Shown here piece after piece: positions 22,633 to 33,718 of a stretch of 64,000 bases of DNA. Below the pieces are notes generated by a model. It was not told the DNA's origin, ran no database searches, and was given only the letters and a program-made list of their open reading frames with translations. A program made the position numbers and the translations under genes. Each line of letters opens with the position of its first letter. Position 1 is the first letter of the stretch. Source of the DNA: Rhynchonema sp. JSB1_4 (taxonomy: Eukaryota > Nematoda > Chromadorea > Monhysterida > Xyalidae); contig JASAMV010008548.1 in NCBI GenBank assembly GCA_030248065.1, positions 1-64,000 of the forward strand, given 5' to 3'.

Positions 22633-23687
22633 AAGTGACGCTACAACAGTCAGAAAACATACCAGCGTCGTAGTAACCTTTGCCACTTGCACCCTGCTGT
22701 AGTTTGGTACTTCAGTTGGAGTGTTTGAATGTTTTCAGCAGCACCCAATGCAACATCAACACAATCTTGGTGTTGCTTGCATCTGTGCATGCTCACTCAT
22801 TTCGCTGATGTTTCACAGTGCTGAGTAGCACGAAACCATCCAAACCATTCAACTGGTACGAGAGCCACCAAAACTCAGCTAAACAGGGTTCATATTCATT
22901 CAATACACGTAACCACTGCGGACACTGCCAAGACATGAAAGTGTGTGAACATTGCAATCACGCAGCAAAATCAATTGATTCGAAACATCGGCATCATTGC
23001 AAAAAAACACAAAACTGATTCTCAACCTTATAAAACACAAATGAACCATACACTGATTATAATGATTGCTTCTTGTTGATTCTAGATAAAAAAATCACTG
23101 ACTGTTGTCTGACAAAGAAGGTTGTCGTGGAAAATCACACAAAATTATAAAACAGGCCGGGCTTTCATATTTGACGATGGACCAGATCCTCGGAGCTTTT
23201 TGCGACAATGCGCCACTGAATCAAGTGTCGTCAAGTTGAATCACAATATTATCTGCAACAAGATTCATCGTTTTTCCACCTGATTTAATTTTATCAGTGT
23301 GTTAATTTTATTATTAATCACATTCAATTCAATAATCACACAATAGCATTTTTTGTCCATTCACGTTTCTTGGTCGCATTTGCAGTGGGGAGGCTACCCA
23401 ATTACTGGTCAAAAAGTGGTTCTCATCACTAATTCATGTCTTGTTTGAGGCCTTACGAATTTGAAAATGAATGTTTTACATTTCGTTTCCGGGATATTCA
23501 TGAACTGTAGAGTTCAAGTCAATCGTGATCAATGCAATTCAATGCTCCCGGTCGTGGTTTCGATATTGTCGAGTTTCAATTCGCAAGAGTGAGAAAAATT
23601 GGTGCTTCCTTGTTCGATATATTGTTACTTTCCCTGAAAGCAGAGAACAAGCATTAATTCACGACTCTGAGTCTACATCGCAAGTAA

Positions 23688-24041
23688 ATGCACGTGGGAA
23701 AACAATTTTCGCACCTTTTGCGCCTTCTTTTCGCTCTTTTTGTCTTCTTTTTCTCCGCGATGGATGGCCCCGCCCAGCAGAACACACATCAAGCACGAAA
23801 CCACAGCACCTGTACATTATGTAATGTGAACGATCCTGGTCCTGGCCGAATACAGTCATTTATGCATTTCCAACCACAAGGGCCTGATGTCTACAATCCG
23901 AACCGCACATCGATGTTGGTGCGAAGGTCGAGTTGCGTGCCCACAAGGATTACTATAAATGGAATGGATTTGGATTACTGTAGCATGCCTTGCGCATTAC
24001 TCCATGTGCATGATAGCAACAATTTGATGCTTGTGTGTTAA
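23688..24041 (+). CDS. Possible small secreted Cys-containing protein
   Basis: This is a single open frame of 117 codons with a hydrophobic N-terminus (LLRLLFALFVFFFSA) resembling a signal peptide, then CTLCNVNDPGPG and several Cys. There is no recognisable family, no neighbour support and no clear polyadenylation signal. It could equally be a chance frame. Confidence 0.2.
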   Translation: MHVGKQFSHLLRLLFALFVFFFSAMDGPAQQNTHQARNHSTCTLCNVNDPGPGRIQSFMHFQPQGPDVYNPNRTSMLVRRSSCVPTRITINGMDLDYCSMPCALLHVHDSNNLMLVC

Positions 24042-24769
24042 TATGTACCGGAGTTTTTCACTTCAAGCCCCCCGAATAGAGCCCTCGGTCGGAGCTCTGA
24101 GTGGAAAATTTTCCACTTATAAAACGCCCGGGACTCTAGTTGGTTTTATATTTCTGTGGACCATGGATTTTTCGTCCAACAGTAAACTTACCAACAGTTC
24201 AAATTAGTCCATGAAGGAATCGCACTCTTCTGTTGTTTTACCGTTGTTTTACCACGTTTAGATCAAGATCCTCATAATCAGGTTCAAATATTGTGTCACA
24301 GTGTAACAATGCTGTCCCAAAGCGTCCCTATTAATAAGTATGAAAACACCCCACCGCTTAAGCGCCCGAGGGCACTAAATTGGATCGTTTCTTTTTGGTC
24401 GGAGGGCACGTTTTCCACCAACTCCCGCATAGACACAGGGTGACCCCCTTATGTAGCTTCCCGGCAGCAAAGAGATGGTGCACACACTTGGTGTGTCAGG
24501 CGCGTGTTGCATCAGTTCCTATACCCAATGTTGGTCGAGGTTGCAGAACGATGACTGGGAGACAACACTGAAGCACAACAGGAACACCAGTTTTTGAGCA
24601 AAAGAGTTTCTGCCGGATTTACGCAGCAGCACCTGACTTTGTTTCTGCAGCTCTGCAGTTTACGACCTGCTTGCCAATATGCCCAGGTAATAAGCACAAG
24701 TTGCATACAGGTTTGTTTTTTTTAATGTTTTAATTTTTTTTAAACTTTTTAATTTAAAATTGGTTTATT

Positions 24770-24945
24770 CCTTTCAAAATCTGCCCAACACGATAAAAAA
24801 TGAGCGCTCAAGTGCAAAATAGGGGTATTTTTGTTACACAATGTGTTCCAAGTCCATATAAAGAACAGGTGATACGAAAACCAGGCTATCCAATGGTCGA
24901 TAAGTACCAAGCATAGTCAGGTACACACCCGTGCCCTTCCCCAGA
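24770..24945. repeat. Dispersed repeat, paired with 45818-45990
   Basis: The segment from TCTGCCCAACACGATAAAAA through AGGGGTATTTTTGTTACA to CCCGTGCCCTTCCCCAG recurs in reverse complement at 45818-45990 in an ASPP intron. No terminal repeats or coding capacity are seen. Confidence 0.65.
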
Positions 24946-25109
24946 GACAGAGCGGAGGGATTATGATAGGGGGCTGTGTTTGCTTACGTGTTGTTGTGAT
25001 ATTGGCTTTTATGCATCCATGGTCATTGCAAGTCCGGTAAAAGCAGAGACTTATTTCAATACTATGTATGGACCGAAGAGGTCCGATTAGGCTGCAAAGA
25101 TTTTTTCGA

Positions 25110-25850
25110 CAACTGCACAGCTTTTTTGCAACGCTGCAAAGATATTTTGCAACGCTGCAAAGATTTTTTGCAACGCTGCAAAGCTTTTTTGCACCACTGC
25201 AAAGCTTTTTTGCACCACTGTAAAGCTTTTTTGCAACGCTGTAAAGCTTATTTGCAACGCTGCAAACATTTTTTTGCAACGCTGCAAAGCTTTTTTGCAA
25301 CATTGCAAAGCTTTTTTGAAGCACTGCAAAGCTTTTTTGCAGCACTGCAAAGCTTTTTTGCAACATTGCAAAGCTTTTTTGCAACACTGCAAAGCTTTTT
25401 TGCAACACTGCAAAGCTTTTTTGCAACACTGCAAAGCTTTTTTGCAACACTGCAAAACTTTTTTGCAACACTGCAAAGCTTTTTTGCAACGCTGCAAAGC
25501 TTTTTTGCAACACTGCAAAGCTTTTTTGCAACACTGCAAAGCTTTTTTGCAACACTGCAAAGCTTTTTTGCAACGCTGCAAAGCTTTTTTGCAACACTGC
25601 AAAGCTTTTTTGCACCACTGTAAAGCTTTTTTGCAACGCTGTAAAGCTTATTTGCAACGCTGCAAAGATTTTTTTGCAACGCTGCAAAGCTTTTTTGAAG
25701 CACTGCAAAGCTTTTTTGCAGCACTGCAAAGCTTTTTTGCAGCACTGCAAAGCTTTTTTGCAACACTGCAAAGCTTTTTTGCACAAAAATCTGTGCAGCG
25801 TTGCAAAAAATCTTTGCAGCGTTGCAAAAAAAATCTTTGCGGCGTTGCAA
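25110..25850. repeat. 21-bp minisatellite (GCAACACTGCAAAGCTTTTTT)n
   Basis: More than 30 tandem copies of a 21-bp unit, nearly all containing AAGCTT (HindIII). Variants CACCACTG, CGCTGC and AAGCACTG mark higher-order structure: a block at about 25211-25300 recurs 400 bp later at 25611-25690, implying an internal duplication of about 19 units. Because 21 is divisible by 3 and few units contain stops, long heptad-repeat frames open on both strands. They are artefacts of periodicity. Confidence 0.92.
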
Positions 25851-25857
25851 AGCCTCC

Positions 25858-26050
25858 GCCCTCGCTATGCACAGATGTGACGAAACTCCGTTTATGAGTT
25901 TGCACGCAGTGATGTACAGACCAGCAATAAGATCTGCTGGTGGGGCTTTTTGGAGGTAAATGTGCCAGAGGCGTTCGCACTGACGAGCCCTGGCGCCTCG
26001 GTCTGTCTGCGAAAGCAGGGCGAAACAGGCCAACATTACTGCACTCAGTA
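25858..26050. repeat. Dispersed repeat with relatives at 54870-55005 and in both palindrome arms
   Basis: CCCTCGCTATGCACAG.TGTG to AATAAGATC.GCTGGTGGGG is shared with 54870-55005. The adjoining GAGGCGTTCG.ACTGACGAGC to GAAACAG.CCAACATTACTG is shared with about 3400-3490 (inverted) and 16790-16880. It flanks the minisatellite directly. Confidence 0.7.
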
Positions 26051-26912
26051 CAATTTGCAGCGTTGCAAAAAAAACCTATGCAGCGTTGCAAAAAAACATT
26101 AGGTGCGGCTAAACGGATTTGTTTATTACTTGTCACTAGTGGTTCTTCACTGGCAGGGTTAGGTAATTCCATCCAGATACGAAGAACAGAGGAAGCCTCG
26201 CTCTGTGACAGGTGGTACTCCATAATTTTATCAACTCGCAAGTTTAAAGAAAAGTAATGCAATCACGGTCAAGGCAATGAATGCACCAGTTTGTCGTTGA
26301 ACCGAATCAATCGGATCTATCAAAATGAATCACAGAACTGCCCAATGGACATGGTTGACTGAATATTGCACCTGAAGCAGAAATATACGTTTCATCTGTG
26401 AATTTTGAGCTCTTCAAAAGCGCCAGATCAGGCGACGCACCTCTGCTGCGGGAAAGGTCCAACTGCGTTCTTCGCAAATTGTGCGTGAAACATGTTTGTT
26501 TCGGCTGGTCAAATTCAACTGAGTTACAGAAACGACTTTGCTGTAATCACGAAGAACAACCATTTGGCTTAACCTAGAAAATTAGAAAACGAAAATTTCT
26601 ATCCACATGTGCATCAAATAACCTGACAGTGTATTTTGCACCTTGAAGCATTGTCAGCATGCACCTCTCTGGCGCCGTTGTCACCCATAATGCAACCGGG
26701 CATTGGTTGTGACCAGGTTGATGTTTCACGCACTTCTGCAGAACGTAGTCTGGCTGTTGGATTCAGGTCAAATATCGAAAAACCAAATATTTGAAAATTG
26801 AACGACTATCACAGCAGGAGACAACGCTGACCAAGAGGGAGCCTGGACTTTTTCGCATGTGGTCAACTCAGATTATCAACCAGAGTCGTCAACTAGCGCC
26901 TGAGGCCATGTA
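26051..26912. other. Intergenic stretch downstream of the astacin gene
   Basis: A few outlying minisatellite-like words (TTTGCAGCGTTGCAAAAAAA) occur at 26055-26100. Otherwise I see no exon motif, RNA gene or structured repeat. Confidence 0.4.
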
Positions 26913-29900
26913 TTAGTTCTCGCTGTCACTCAGGAGGTCGGTTTTCAGCTGCCGACTTTGACGGTTGACGGTCTCTGAGTTGACCACATCAACTAGCCAT
27001 ATACACGCATCGTTAAAAACCCTGCTGTATAACAACGGCGCACTTTTTTCGTCACTGCCATCGGCACAGTCGCGTTCCCCGTCATTCACATACCACTGCG
27101 GCACACACCGCCATTCTGTCGTGCATTTGAATTCGTCCGCGTCACACGCTGAAATTTGTGACGCTAATTGCGAGCAGATAGGGTGGCCCAAAAGTTTGCT
27201 ATTCCTGAACTTTCCACACAGGGTGATATTTTCGAAACGGTGTAAAGGTCAGTTGGGTGTAGAGGTCGGTGGAAAGCTCGGTCGACAGCTCAGTGTGATA
27301 GACCTCGGTGTAAACTTGAAACATTCCACGTTAATAACAGGCAATGTTTCACGTTTACACCGACCGAGCTTTCGACCGAACTTTACGCCGACCTTTACGC
27401 CCAACTGACCTTTACACCGTTTCGAAAATTCCACCCATAGCGTGTCGTCGAAAGAGCGGATTTTTTCCACGACAACACTGAAGGCAAACCATTCGCAGAC
27501 TTGGACGATACCGTATCACCCTGAATTTTTAGACACTGGTTACTGTAGCCACGCCTCGTGTCGTTTGTTTGTGAAAGCGCCAGGATCATGAAAGTTTCAG
27601 CGCATGTTGTCGTCGTGTGTGCGTGTGTGCGTTCTTTATCGGTTGCGTGGTGCTTGTGGCACGCATAACGCGTTGGATCGCTGGCGGGTTTGCCGTCGAA
27701 CCCTTGGTTTGCGCCCGTCTGCAGATCCGTGCGCTTCGTCTCAGACGATGGCTCCGGGCGCAAACCAAGGGTTAGTCGGCAAACCCGCCAGTGATCAACG
27801 AGTTATGCGTGCCACAAGCACCACAACCTTTGATTAAACCTCGCTTTGTGCAAGCGCAGCACAGTCACCAGCAAACCGCGCATTGCTCTTCATCGGCGTC
27901 ACACGCAAACCACGCGAGACATGGCTACAGTAACTCGAACCATTTTTAGGTGTTTATAATTCAGGGTGATGCGGTTTGCTCTATAGGTCTGCAAAGCACG
28001 GCTGGTTTGCCTTTACACTATAGCTTGAACTGATCACAGCATGTTGCACGCTTGGAGTGCGCTCAGCGCAGCGGAAAATTAATTGTGCTATTGCTGGCTA
28101 TCCGTGTATCGGAACCTTACAGCGCCATTTTTAGGCCGACCCAACAGTCACAATCCAAATGTCATTTGGAGAACTTTGTGCAACATGCCACGGCCGGGTT
28201 CAGGGGCCATCCCTGAAGTGTTGCCACCATTTGGAAACAGAGTAAGGAGAAAGACCCCAAGTCCCATTGTTGTGAAACTACAGTATGGTCAGACAACAAC
28301 CAATGCAGAATTTATGCCCGCAGCGTTGCCTGATTCGTCAAGCACACGCGCATGTGCTGGGGATATCGCGTCCACTGTGCTTGTGTGCTGTGGCACATGA
28401 AGTGCGCTTTATGGATCAGGCAACGCTGCGAACACAAATTCTGCATACCATTGTTGTACGACTATACTACCTTCGTCGCTTGCATCCGCACAATCCGGCT
28501 TTCCGTTTCGCCTGTGAACCATATCGAGACATTTGCCGTCCGTGCATTTGAACTCTGTTTTCGGATCGCATGTCCGATCGGGGAAACCCTGAAACGAGCG
28601 ACTAGAACAGGAATTAAAAAAAATCCACATTGGATAATGCTGGTAAACACACGAACCATAAACTTCGACAGCATCACCCGTGATTCGTGGACGGGCAAGA
28701 GTGACAGCAGATTGAGTGGTTTGAGTTCGACAAACATCGGAGCTCTGGATTCCGGATCATTCTCAATTTGTGGTGCCTCCTTTGGTGCTTGCTGTTTCAC
28801 TTGATTCAGTTCACTCACCAATGACAACCCTGTAGAGCACAGCACGCACTTATAATTTCGAAGTCCATGTTTTTAAGCGGGACGACTACCTCTGAAGCTT
28901 TGAGTTCGTCTTGTGGTGCATCCATAAAGCAGATGGATCTTCTCAATGTCCCACACGCTCAATCGTGACTCCTGGCCAAGTTGCCGCGAATTTTCGTCCG
29001 ATCTGATTATCATTGGCTTAGATGTGTCCAGCGCAACGTCGGCCGAGGCGTAAGCTTAACTGGCAATTTTTTATTTTTTAAATTAAACTGTGTAATATAC
29101 TTTTAATCACATCCAGCCCGGATAGTGCAACAACGAAATAAGCGAATTTCTATTTTTTTTAAACCGAAGGGTGTAACTATGTTGTTAAGCAATTCGAACC
29201 TGGATAGTGCAATAAAGATTCGTAATCATACGGTAGCCGTGTGAGGAGGCCACCAGCGAGATTTGGCAAGAATTTCTTGTAATCGTTGATGTATTCGGGC
29301 TGTGTACAATCGGATCTTTATGAAGTTAAAGCATACTTCGTGTGTTTAGAAAACATCGCACAGAGCGCGCTTCACACTTTAACGGCATGCTATTGCCATA
29401 CAAATTTGAACAGGAATCTTTTAGTTATGTAAACTTGACATTTCTGAGCCAGTGTGCGTGCCTGCAGTTTGCTTGATCTTCCCAGAAGGAATCAGCTGTT
29501 GTCCTCAACAGTTATAGTCAGGGTTGAAAAAAATTCATTAGCGAGCATTTTTTTTAAGTTTTTTTCACGAAAATTTTTTTATTAGAAAAAGTGTTGCAAA
29601 CGACGTTTCAGGATAAATGAAATTGATACAACATATTTTTCACAAATTGAAAAATTTTCGCCTGAGACCCAACTTCTGTGGTGACACCCGGTAGTATTGT
29701 GCAGATTCCATGGTCTCCGACCAGTCTTAGGTTAATGTTCACTAACGATGTTACTCTGATGTATTGTAGCATGCCGTACAACGTATTTTAATGCATCTAA
29801 TGCCGTGTATGTGGTATACGACCATCAAAATATCGATTACAGCCCAAATCTTGCGTGTCAGATCGACTTTGCGCGCCCGGTTTTGCACCAGACCTGCATC

Positions 29901-31592
29901 TATACATGTGTAGTAGCATGCAGTGGCACATCACAGCTGCCACATCACTATAAAACACCTGCCCCGCGCATCCCTGTACAGGTTTGGGGACAATACAAGG
30001 CGCCGCAGGCGCTATTTTGGAAACAATTGTCCCATCCACAGAAAAAAGTGCCAATTTTTTGCCTCGAAAAAGGCCATTTTTGGACATTTCAACCCCATTT
30101 TGGGCAACTTTTTTTATTAAAAAAAGCAAAATCTGAATTTCAAAAGAAATTTTTTTTAAAATTTTTTAATTAACAACTTTTTTTGAAACACCCCTGGTTA
30201 GTCCTGCATTACTTGTATTGCTGATCTTTGACTCTGGCATTTTTTGTCCACTTTTATTATGTCCCAAACCCATGAAGTCAGAAAAACAAAGTGCTCGAAT
30301 ATTTGTCATAATTGTCGTGGGGGTGACCCACCAACTAAAAGGTGCTGTCGAAACTAAGCTGCGAATACCCACTACACCGACCAACCCGCGCGTTGCTCAC
30401 ATTCACCCGCACATACATATCCCTGTCAGGTCGTTGATGTTCGTGCCAGAGTCCAATGGCGTGCAGTATCTCATGGGCCACCCTGTACCGAGTGGTCGGA
30501 TAGTCCGACGCTCGTGTGCAAATCGTACCCAGCTCAATGCGCTGCACACCGGGCTGCGCGGCACGGCCCAATTCGGAACTGCAGCTGAAAAGTGGGCATG
30601 TTTGGAATCAAATCGATTATTTGATTCCAAGTCCGAGTTTCACTGGCAAAAGGCACTACGTTGATAATATACTGTATATTGTGCACTTCGGACGAGGGCA
30701 TTGTGACTATAATTATGAACCCAACGATCACGGTTTGCAGAACAAATAATGCAGCCCAAAATCCCACGACAAACACGCAACAACAAACAGCGACACAACG
30801 CAGTAGCAAAACGGTCCGACCGTATTTTTCGATAGGATTTGTTAAATTCGGCCGAAAGAGTTGTTCGCCAGGTGTAGAGGGACTAGTTTTACGCTGATCG
30901 AAATTAGGATGCCAAACGTTTCTAAAAGGCATGCTTACTGCAAAAACAAACAGAATTTAGCATGCCGTGGTGAGTGTTGCTTTCAAAGTTGAAACACGGT
31001 CTTTGCTGAGCGTCAAAGCCACACTGTGCGAACAAAATGTTTCCAAGACTTGTTAAGGGAGGGCGGTAGTTTGTGCGATGCAATTTCATGCAACCTGCCA
31101 AAATAGACCACACAAACTAAAATCCGTCGATAATCACAAATTCGACCAGATTGCGGTCCATGTTTAAAGCGGGACGGAATTTGAAACACGAAGCGCCCGA
31201 CACGACACGCATTGCCTCGGTGATCAGATCGAGGATGTTGTAGCGCTCGCGGCTGAAATAGGATGCAAATAAAAAAGTTGCGATTTTTTTTCAAAATAAA
31301 TGACGAGAATTTTTTCTTTGCTGATCGCTACATGTGTTCCACTCACGGTGTCACCTGACGCTCAAACTTGATCAGATACGGCATGGTAGCGTTTGGCCAC
31401 GTCAGAATGTCGGACAAACGATCTTGGGTCCTAAAAGATGACGATTGACAATCTTGAAGTTTGAAGCACTTTAAAAAAAAGTATTGTATGTATGTATTGT
31501 AGCCCCGAACTGCTCTTCATTCCATTGACCCCGACTGCCGTTCTCAATAACGCGCGGCACGCGTGACTTTGAAGGTCCATCGATCATAACGG
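26913..31592 (-). CDS. Astacin metalloprotease with two C-terminal LDL-receptor class A-like repeats
   Basis: Nine in-phase exons on the minus strand: 31511-31592, 31347-31430, 31118-31252, 30386-30584, 29200-29299, 28890-29054, 28678-28829, 28471-28588 and 26913-27148 (stop TAA). The catalytic domain opens with ILTWPNATMPYLIKF. It carries IDGFYCSSELGR, then the complete zinc signature HEILHAIGLWHEHQRPDRD, PEYINDYKKF, the Met-turn region YDYESLLHYP, and closes with GQESRLSVWDIEKIHLLYGC. The Met-turn Met is replaced by Leu. Exon 7 is an unclassified linker. Exons 8 and 9 encode CDPKTEFKC...DCADASDE and CDADEFKC...DCADGSDE, class A-like repeats that keep the acidic Ca-binding end but lack cysteines 4 and 6. 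The signal peptide and propeptide exons upstream of 31592 were not identified. It is probably a secreted zinc endopeptidase. The last exon could splice on earlier than its stop. Confidence 0.88.
27221..27436. mobile_element. Foldback MITE, family A, in the last astacin intron
   Basis: It is bounded by GGGTGATATTTTCGAAACGG and CGTTTCGAAAATTCCACCC. The arms are near-complementary GGTGTAAAGGTC-type repeats around a GAAACATT...AATGTTTC loop stem. It lies 73 bp from the acceptor of exon 9. Confidence 0.85.
27645..27832. repeat. Inverted-repeat element in the astacin intron
   Basis: GTGGTGCTTGTGGCACGCAT through GGCGGGTTTGCC and AACCCTTGGTTTGCGCCCG returns inverted at about 27755-27832, with a short spacer near 27720-27745. 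A single-arm relative lies at 19215-19330. Confidence 0.75.
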
Positions 31593-32448
31593 CTGAAAAA
31601 GATTTGAAAAAACTATTTTTGTTTTTTTAAGATCGCACTCCGATTAGATTGTGAACGAATTTTGGGGACCTGATAGTTCTGATCCGCTTCTTTCGCCGAT
31701 TGCTGATATCAGGAGAATATTGCTGCATAATGTTATGAAAAGTCGCATGGTTGTGTTTCTCTGCAAAACAGAATTTTTTGGCCGACACAACCGAACAAAT
31801 TTATACGCTGACCCACAGCATGCGCACAGTTCAACCTGTGTGCAATCACAGAAAAACATTTTACGAAGGCGGAGAACACAGTTATCATGTGTAATACCAG
31901 GGTGAAAGTGTGAAATTATCGCCATTTCAGCCATGATAAATTGTGAACGGCAAATAATGATAACCTGCTGGAATAATTGGAAACAAATAATGCTGGATGC
32001 CATGTACTCGCTGTGTCTGCCCCGCGTTTTGTGAGCAATGTTTTATCTTTGCTTCTGAATTTGATTGCACTGACCTCAATTTTGGGTCATCACTGAAAAA
32101 ACAGAGTTGAACATGTTGTTGCTATACGGTGACGAGCTTCAAATTCAGGTTTTGCTACGGTCGACATTGCTGATTTTTCACAACCACATATTATTTTTGT
32201 TAAGTTATACCTGCCCACGCTGTTCAGATTGTTACATTCTGATGCTCATAAACTCGTTTTTAACATCAACAATCGTATACAGGGTCAATTACTGACAGTG
32301 CAAGAAAATAAATTGTCTAATGATTCATTACGATATTTCTCTTCCCGACAAATTGAAACAAAGGAGGTGTTAAAAACTTGCACGCGTTGTTCAGTTTCGG
32401 TTTAAAGGGTGATTGACTGCGTCTCCCTGTTCATTACCATATTAGTTA

Positions 32449-33418
32449 CAGTACCAGCTGGAACTCTGGGTGAAGTCTGCCTTTACGCGTGCAGCACGCG
32501 TGCGTACGCATGCACGCCTTTGACGCCTGCACACACAAAAGTATAGGAGGCCGACTGCACCACATGCACCGCGTGCACAGTGCTGAAAGGTCAAAGGCGT
32601 GCACGCGGGCCAACGTGTGCGTATAGTCCACCCACGAACTCATGAGACGACTGTTTTGAAATTGGCTTGTGCGGATCCAATAATGTTCCGGTTCCACGTA
32701 TTTCGGAAATGAAAGAAAGAGAAACGCACGTATTTTTTTAAAAACACGCTCTCCACCTCGGTGCGTAAATTCCCTTTTGACTCCCAAAACATTTTTGTGT
32801 GTTGAACAACGTTGCTGTTCGCGTAAGCACGCAACAAATTGAGGTCAGCCATTTGGAACTTGTTATCATCTCCCTCGGCCAATCTCTTTCTTTTGTTTAC
32901 GAAAACACGTGTACCGGGAACATTTTTGAATCTGGCCAAGCAAGCTTTAAAAAAGTCGTCTCATGAGCTGGTGGTCAGACTATACGCATGCACTGCGCGT
33001 GCACCGCTGGGTGGTTAGGCTGCGAGTACATAAATGCGGAATGACAAATTTCTGCATTCCGCATTCCGCGTTTATCTGCTCACCTTTGCGGAGTTTTGAA
33101 TTTCTACAAGTAAATTTATGCTTTTGGTCAAACATCTCAGTTGCTGTTTGCGTTAACACGCAACATTTGAGGTCAGCACGCTGGAAGTTGTCATCGTCAC
33201 CCAAGCATGCACCATTCCGCAAAGGTGAGCGGATAAACGCGGAATGCGGAATGCAGAAATTTACCATTCCTCATTTATCTGCTCGCCAATTTCCGCATTC
33301 CGCATTTATCTAATCGCAGCCTTATACATTGTGCCCGCAGGCGTCAAAGGCGTGCATGCGTACGCGCGCGTGCTGCACGCGTACGTGCACACTTCACCCA
33401 AAGTTGCAGCTGGTACTG
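32449..33418. mobile_element. Tc1/mariner-like non-autonomous element, 970 bp
   Basis: The termini CAGTACCAGCTG and CAGCTGGTACTG are flanked by TA on each side (32447-32448 and 33419-33420). The inverted arms extend about 75 bp through GGGTGAAGT and a CpG-rich ACGCGTGCGTACGCATGC block to CTTTGACGCCTGC. The interior holds another element (32624-32982) and a local inverted repeat around CCGCATTCCGC (33050-33310). No transposase frame is present. Confidence 0.8.
32624..32982. mobile_element. TIR family C element nested in the 970-bp element
   Basis: TAGTCCACCCACGAACTCAT plus GAGACGACT and AGTCGTCTCATGAGC ... CAGACTA form inverted ends flanked by TA (32622-32623, 32983-32984). The interior is nearly the same as 8766-9070 in the palindrome arms. 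Confidence 0.75.
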
Positions 33419-33718
33419 TATCTACCGCTGAACATTAAGACAAGTTAATTACCCAAATCTCAACGTGGCCTGTTTCAGGCTCCCCAGAAGTTCGATCCAC
33501 CCCGCAAATTCCACCGGTCGTTTTTGTGCACCTCAATACAGACTAATATCGATTGACGGCCGCGGTACACGCATGCAGGAAAACCGCTTTCAAAACACCT
33601 ATGCTTTCTCCAACATCTGTAACTTTCGGTATTTATATTTGGAATACATTCGATATGTTACATATATTCGGCGTATAAAAGAGTCTGATCATCATTTTCA
33701 ACAGGCAAATTGAGCAAC

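Noticed and set aside
22818..23018. Cys/His-rich 66-codon frame downstream of the lectin gene
   Set aside because: It follows an acceptor-like TTTCACAG and might be an alternative last exon, but there is no phase or motif support.
25110..25850. CRISPR-like array
   Set aside because: Units are contiguous 21-mers with no unique spacers, in a eukaryotic context.
24917..26262. Long open frames of Cys/Lys/Leu/Phe heptads on both strands
   Set aside because: They follow from a stop-free 21-bp tandem repeat whose period is a multiple of three; the same DNA is open in several frames, so no coding inference is justified.
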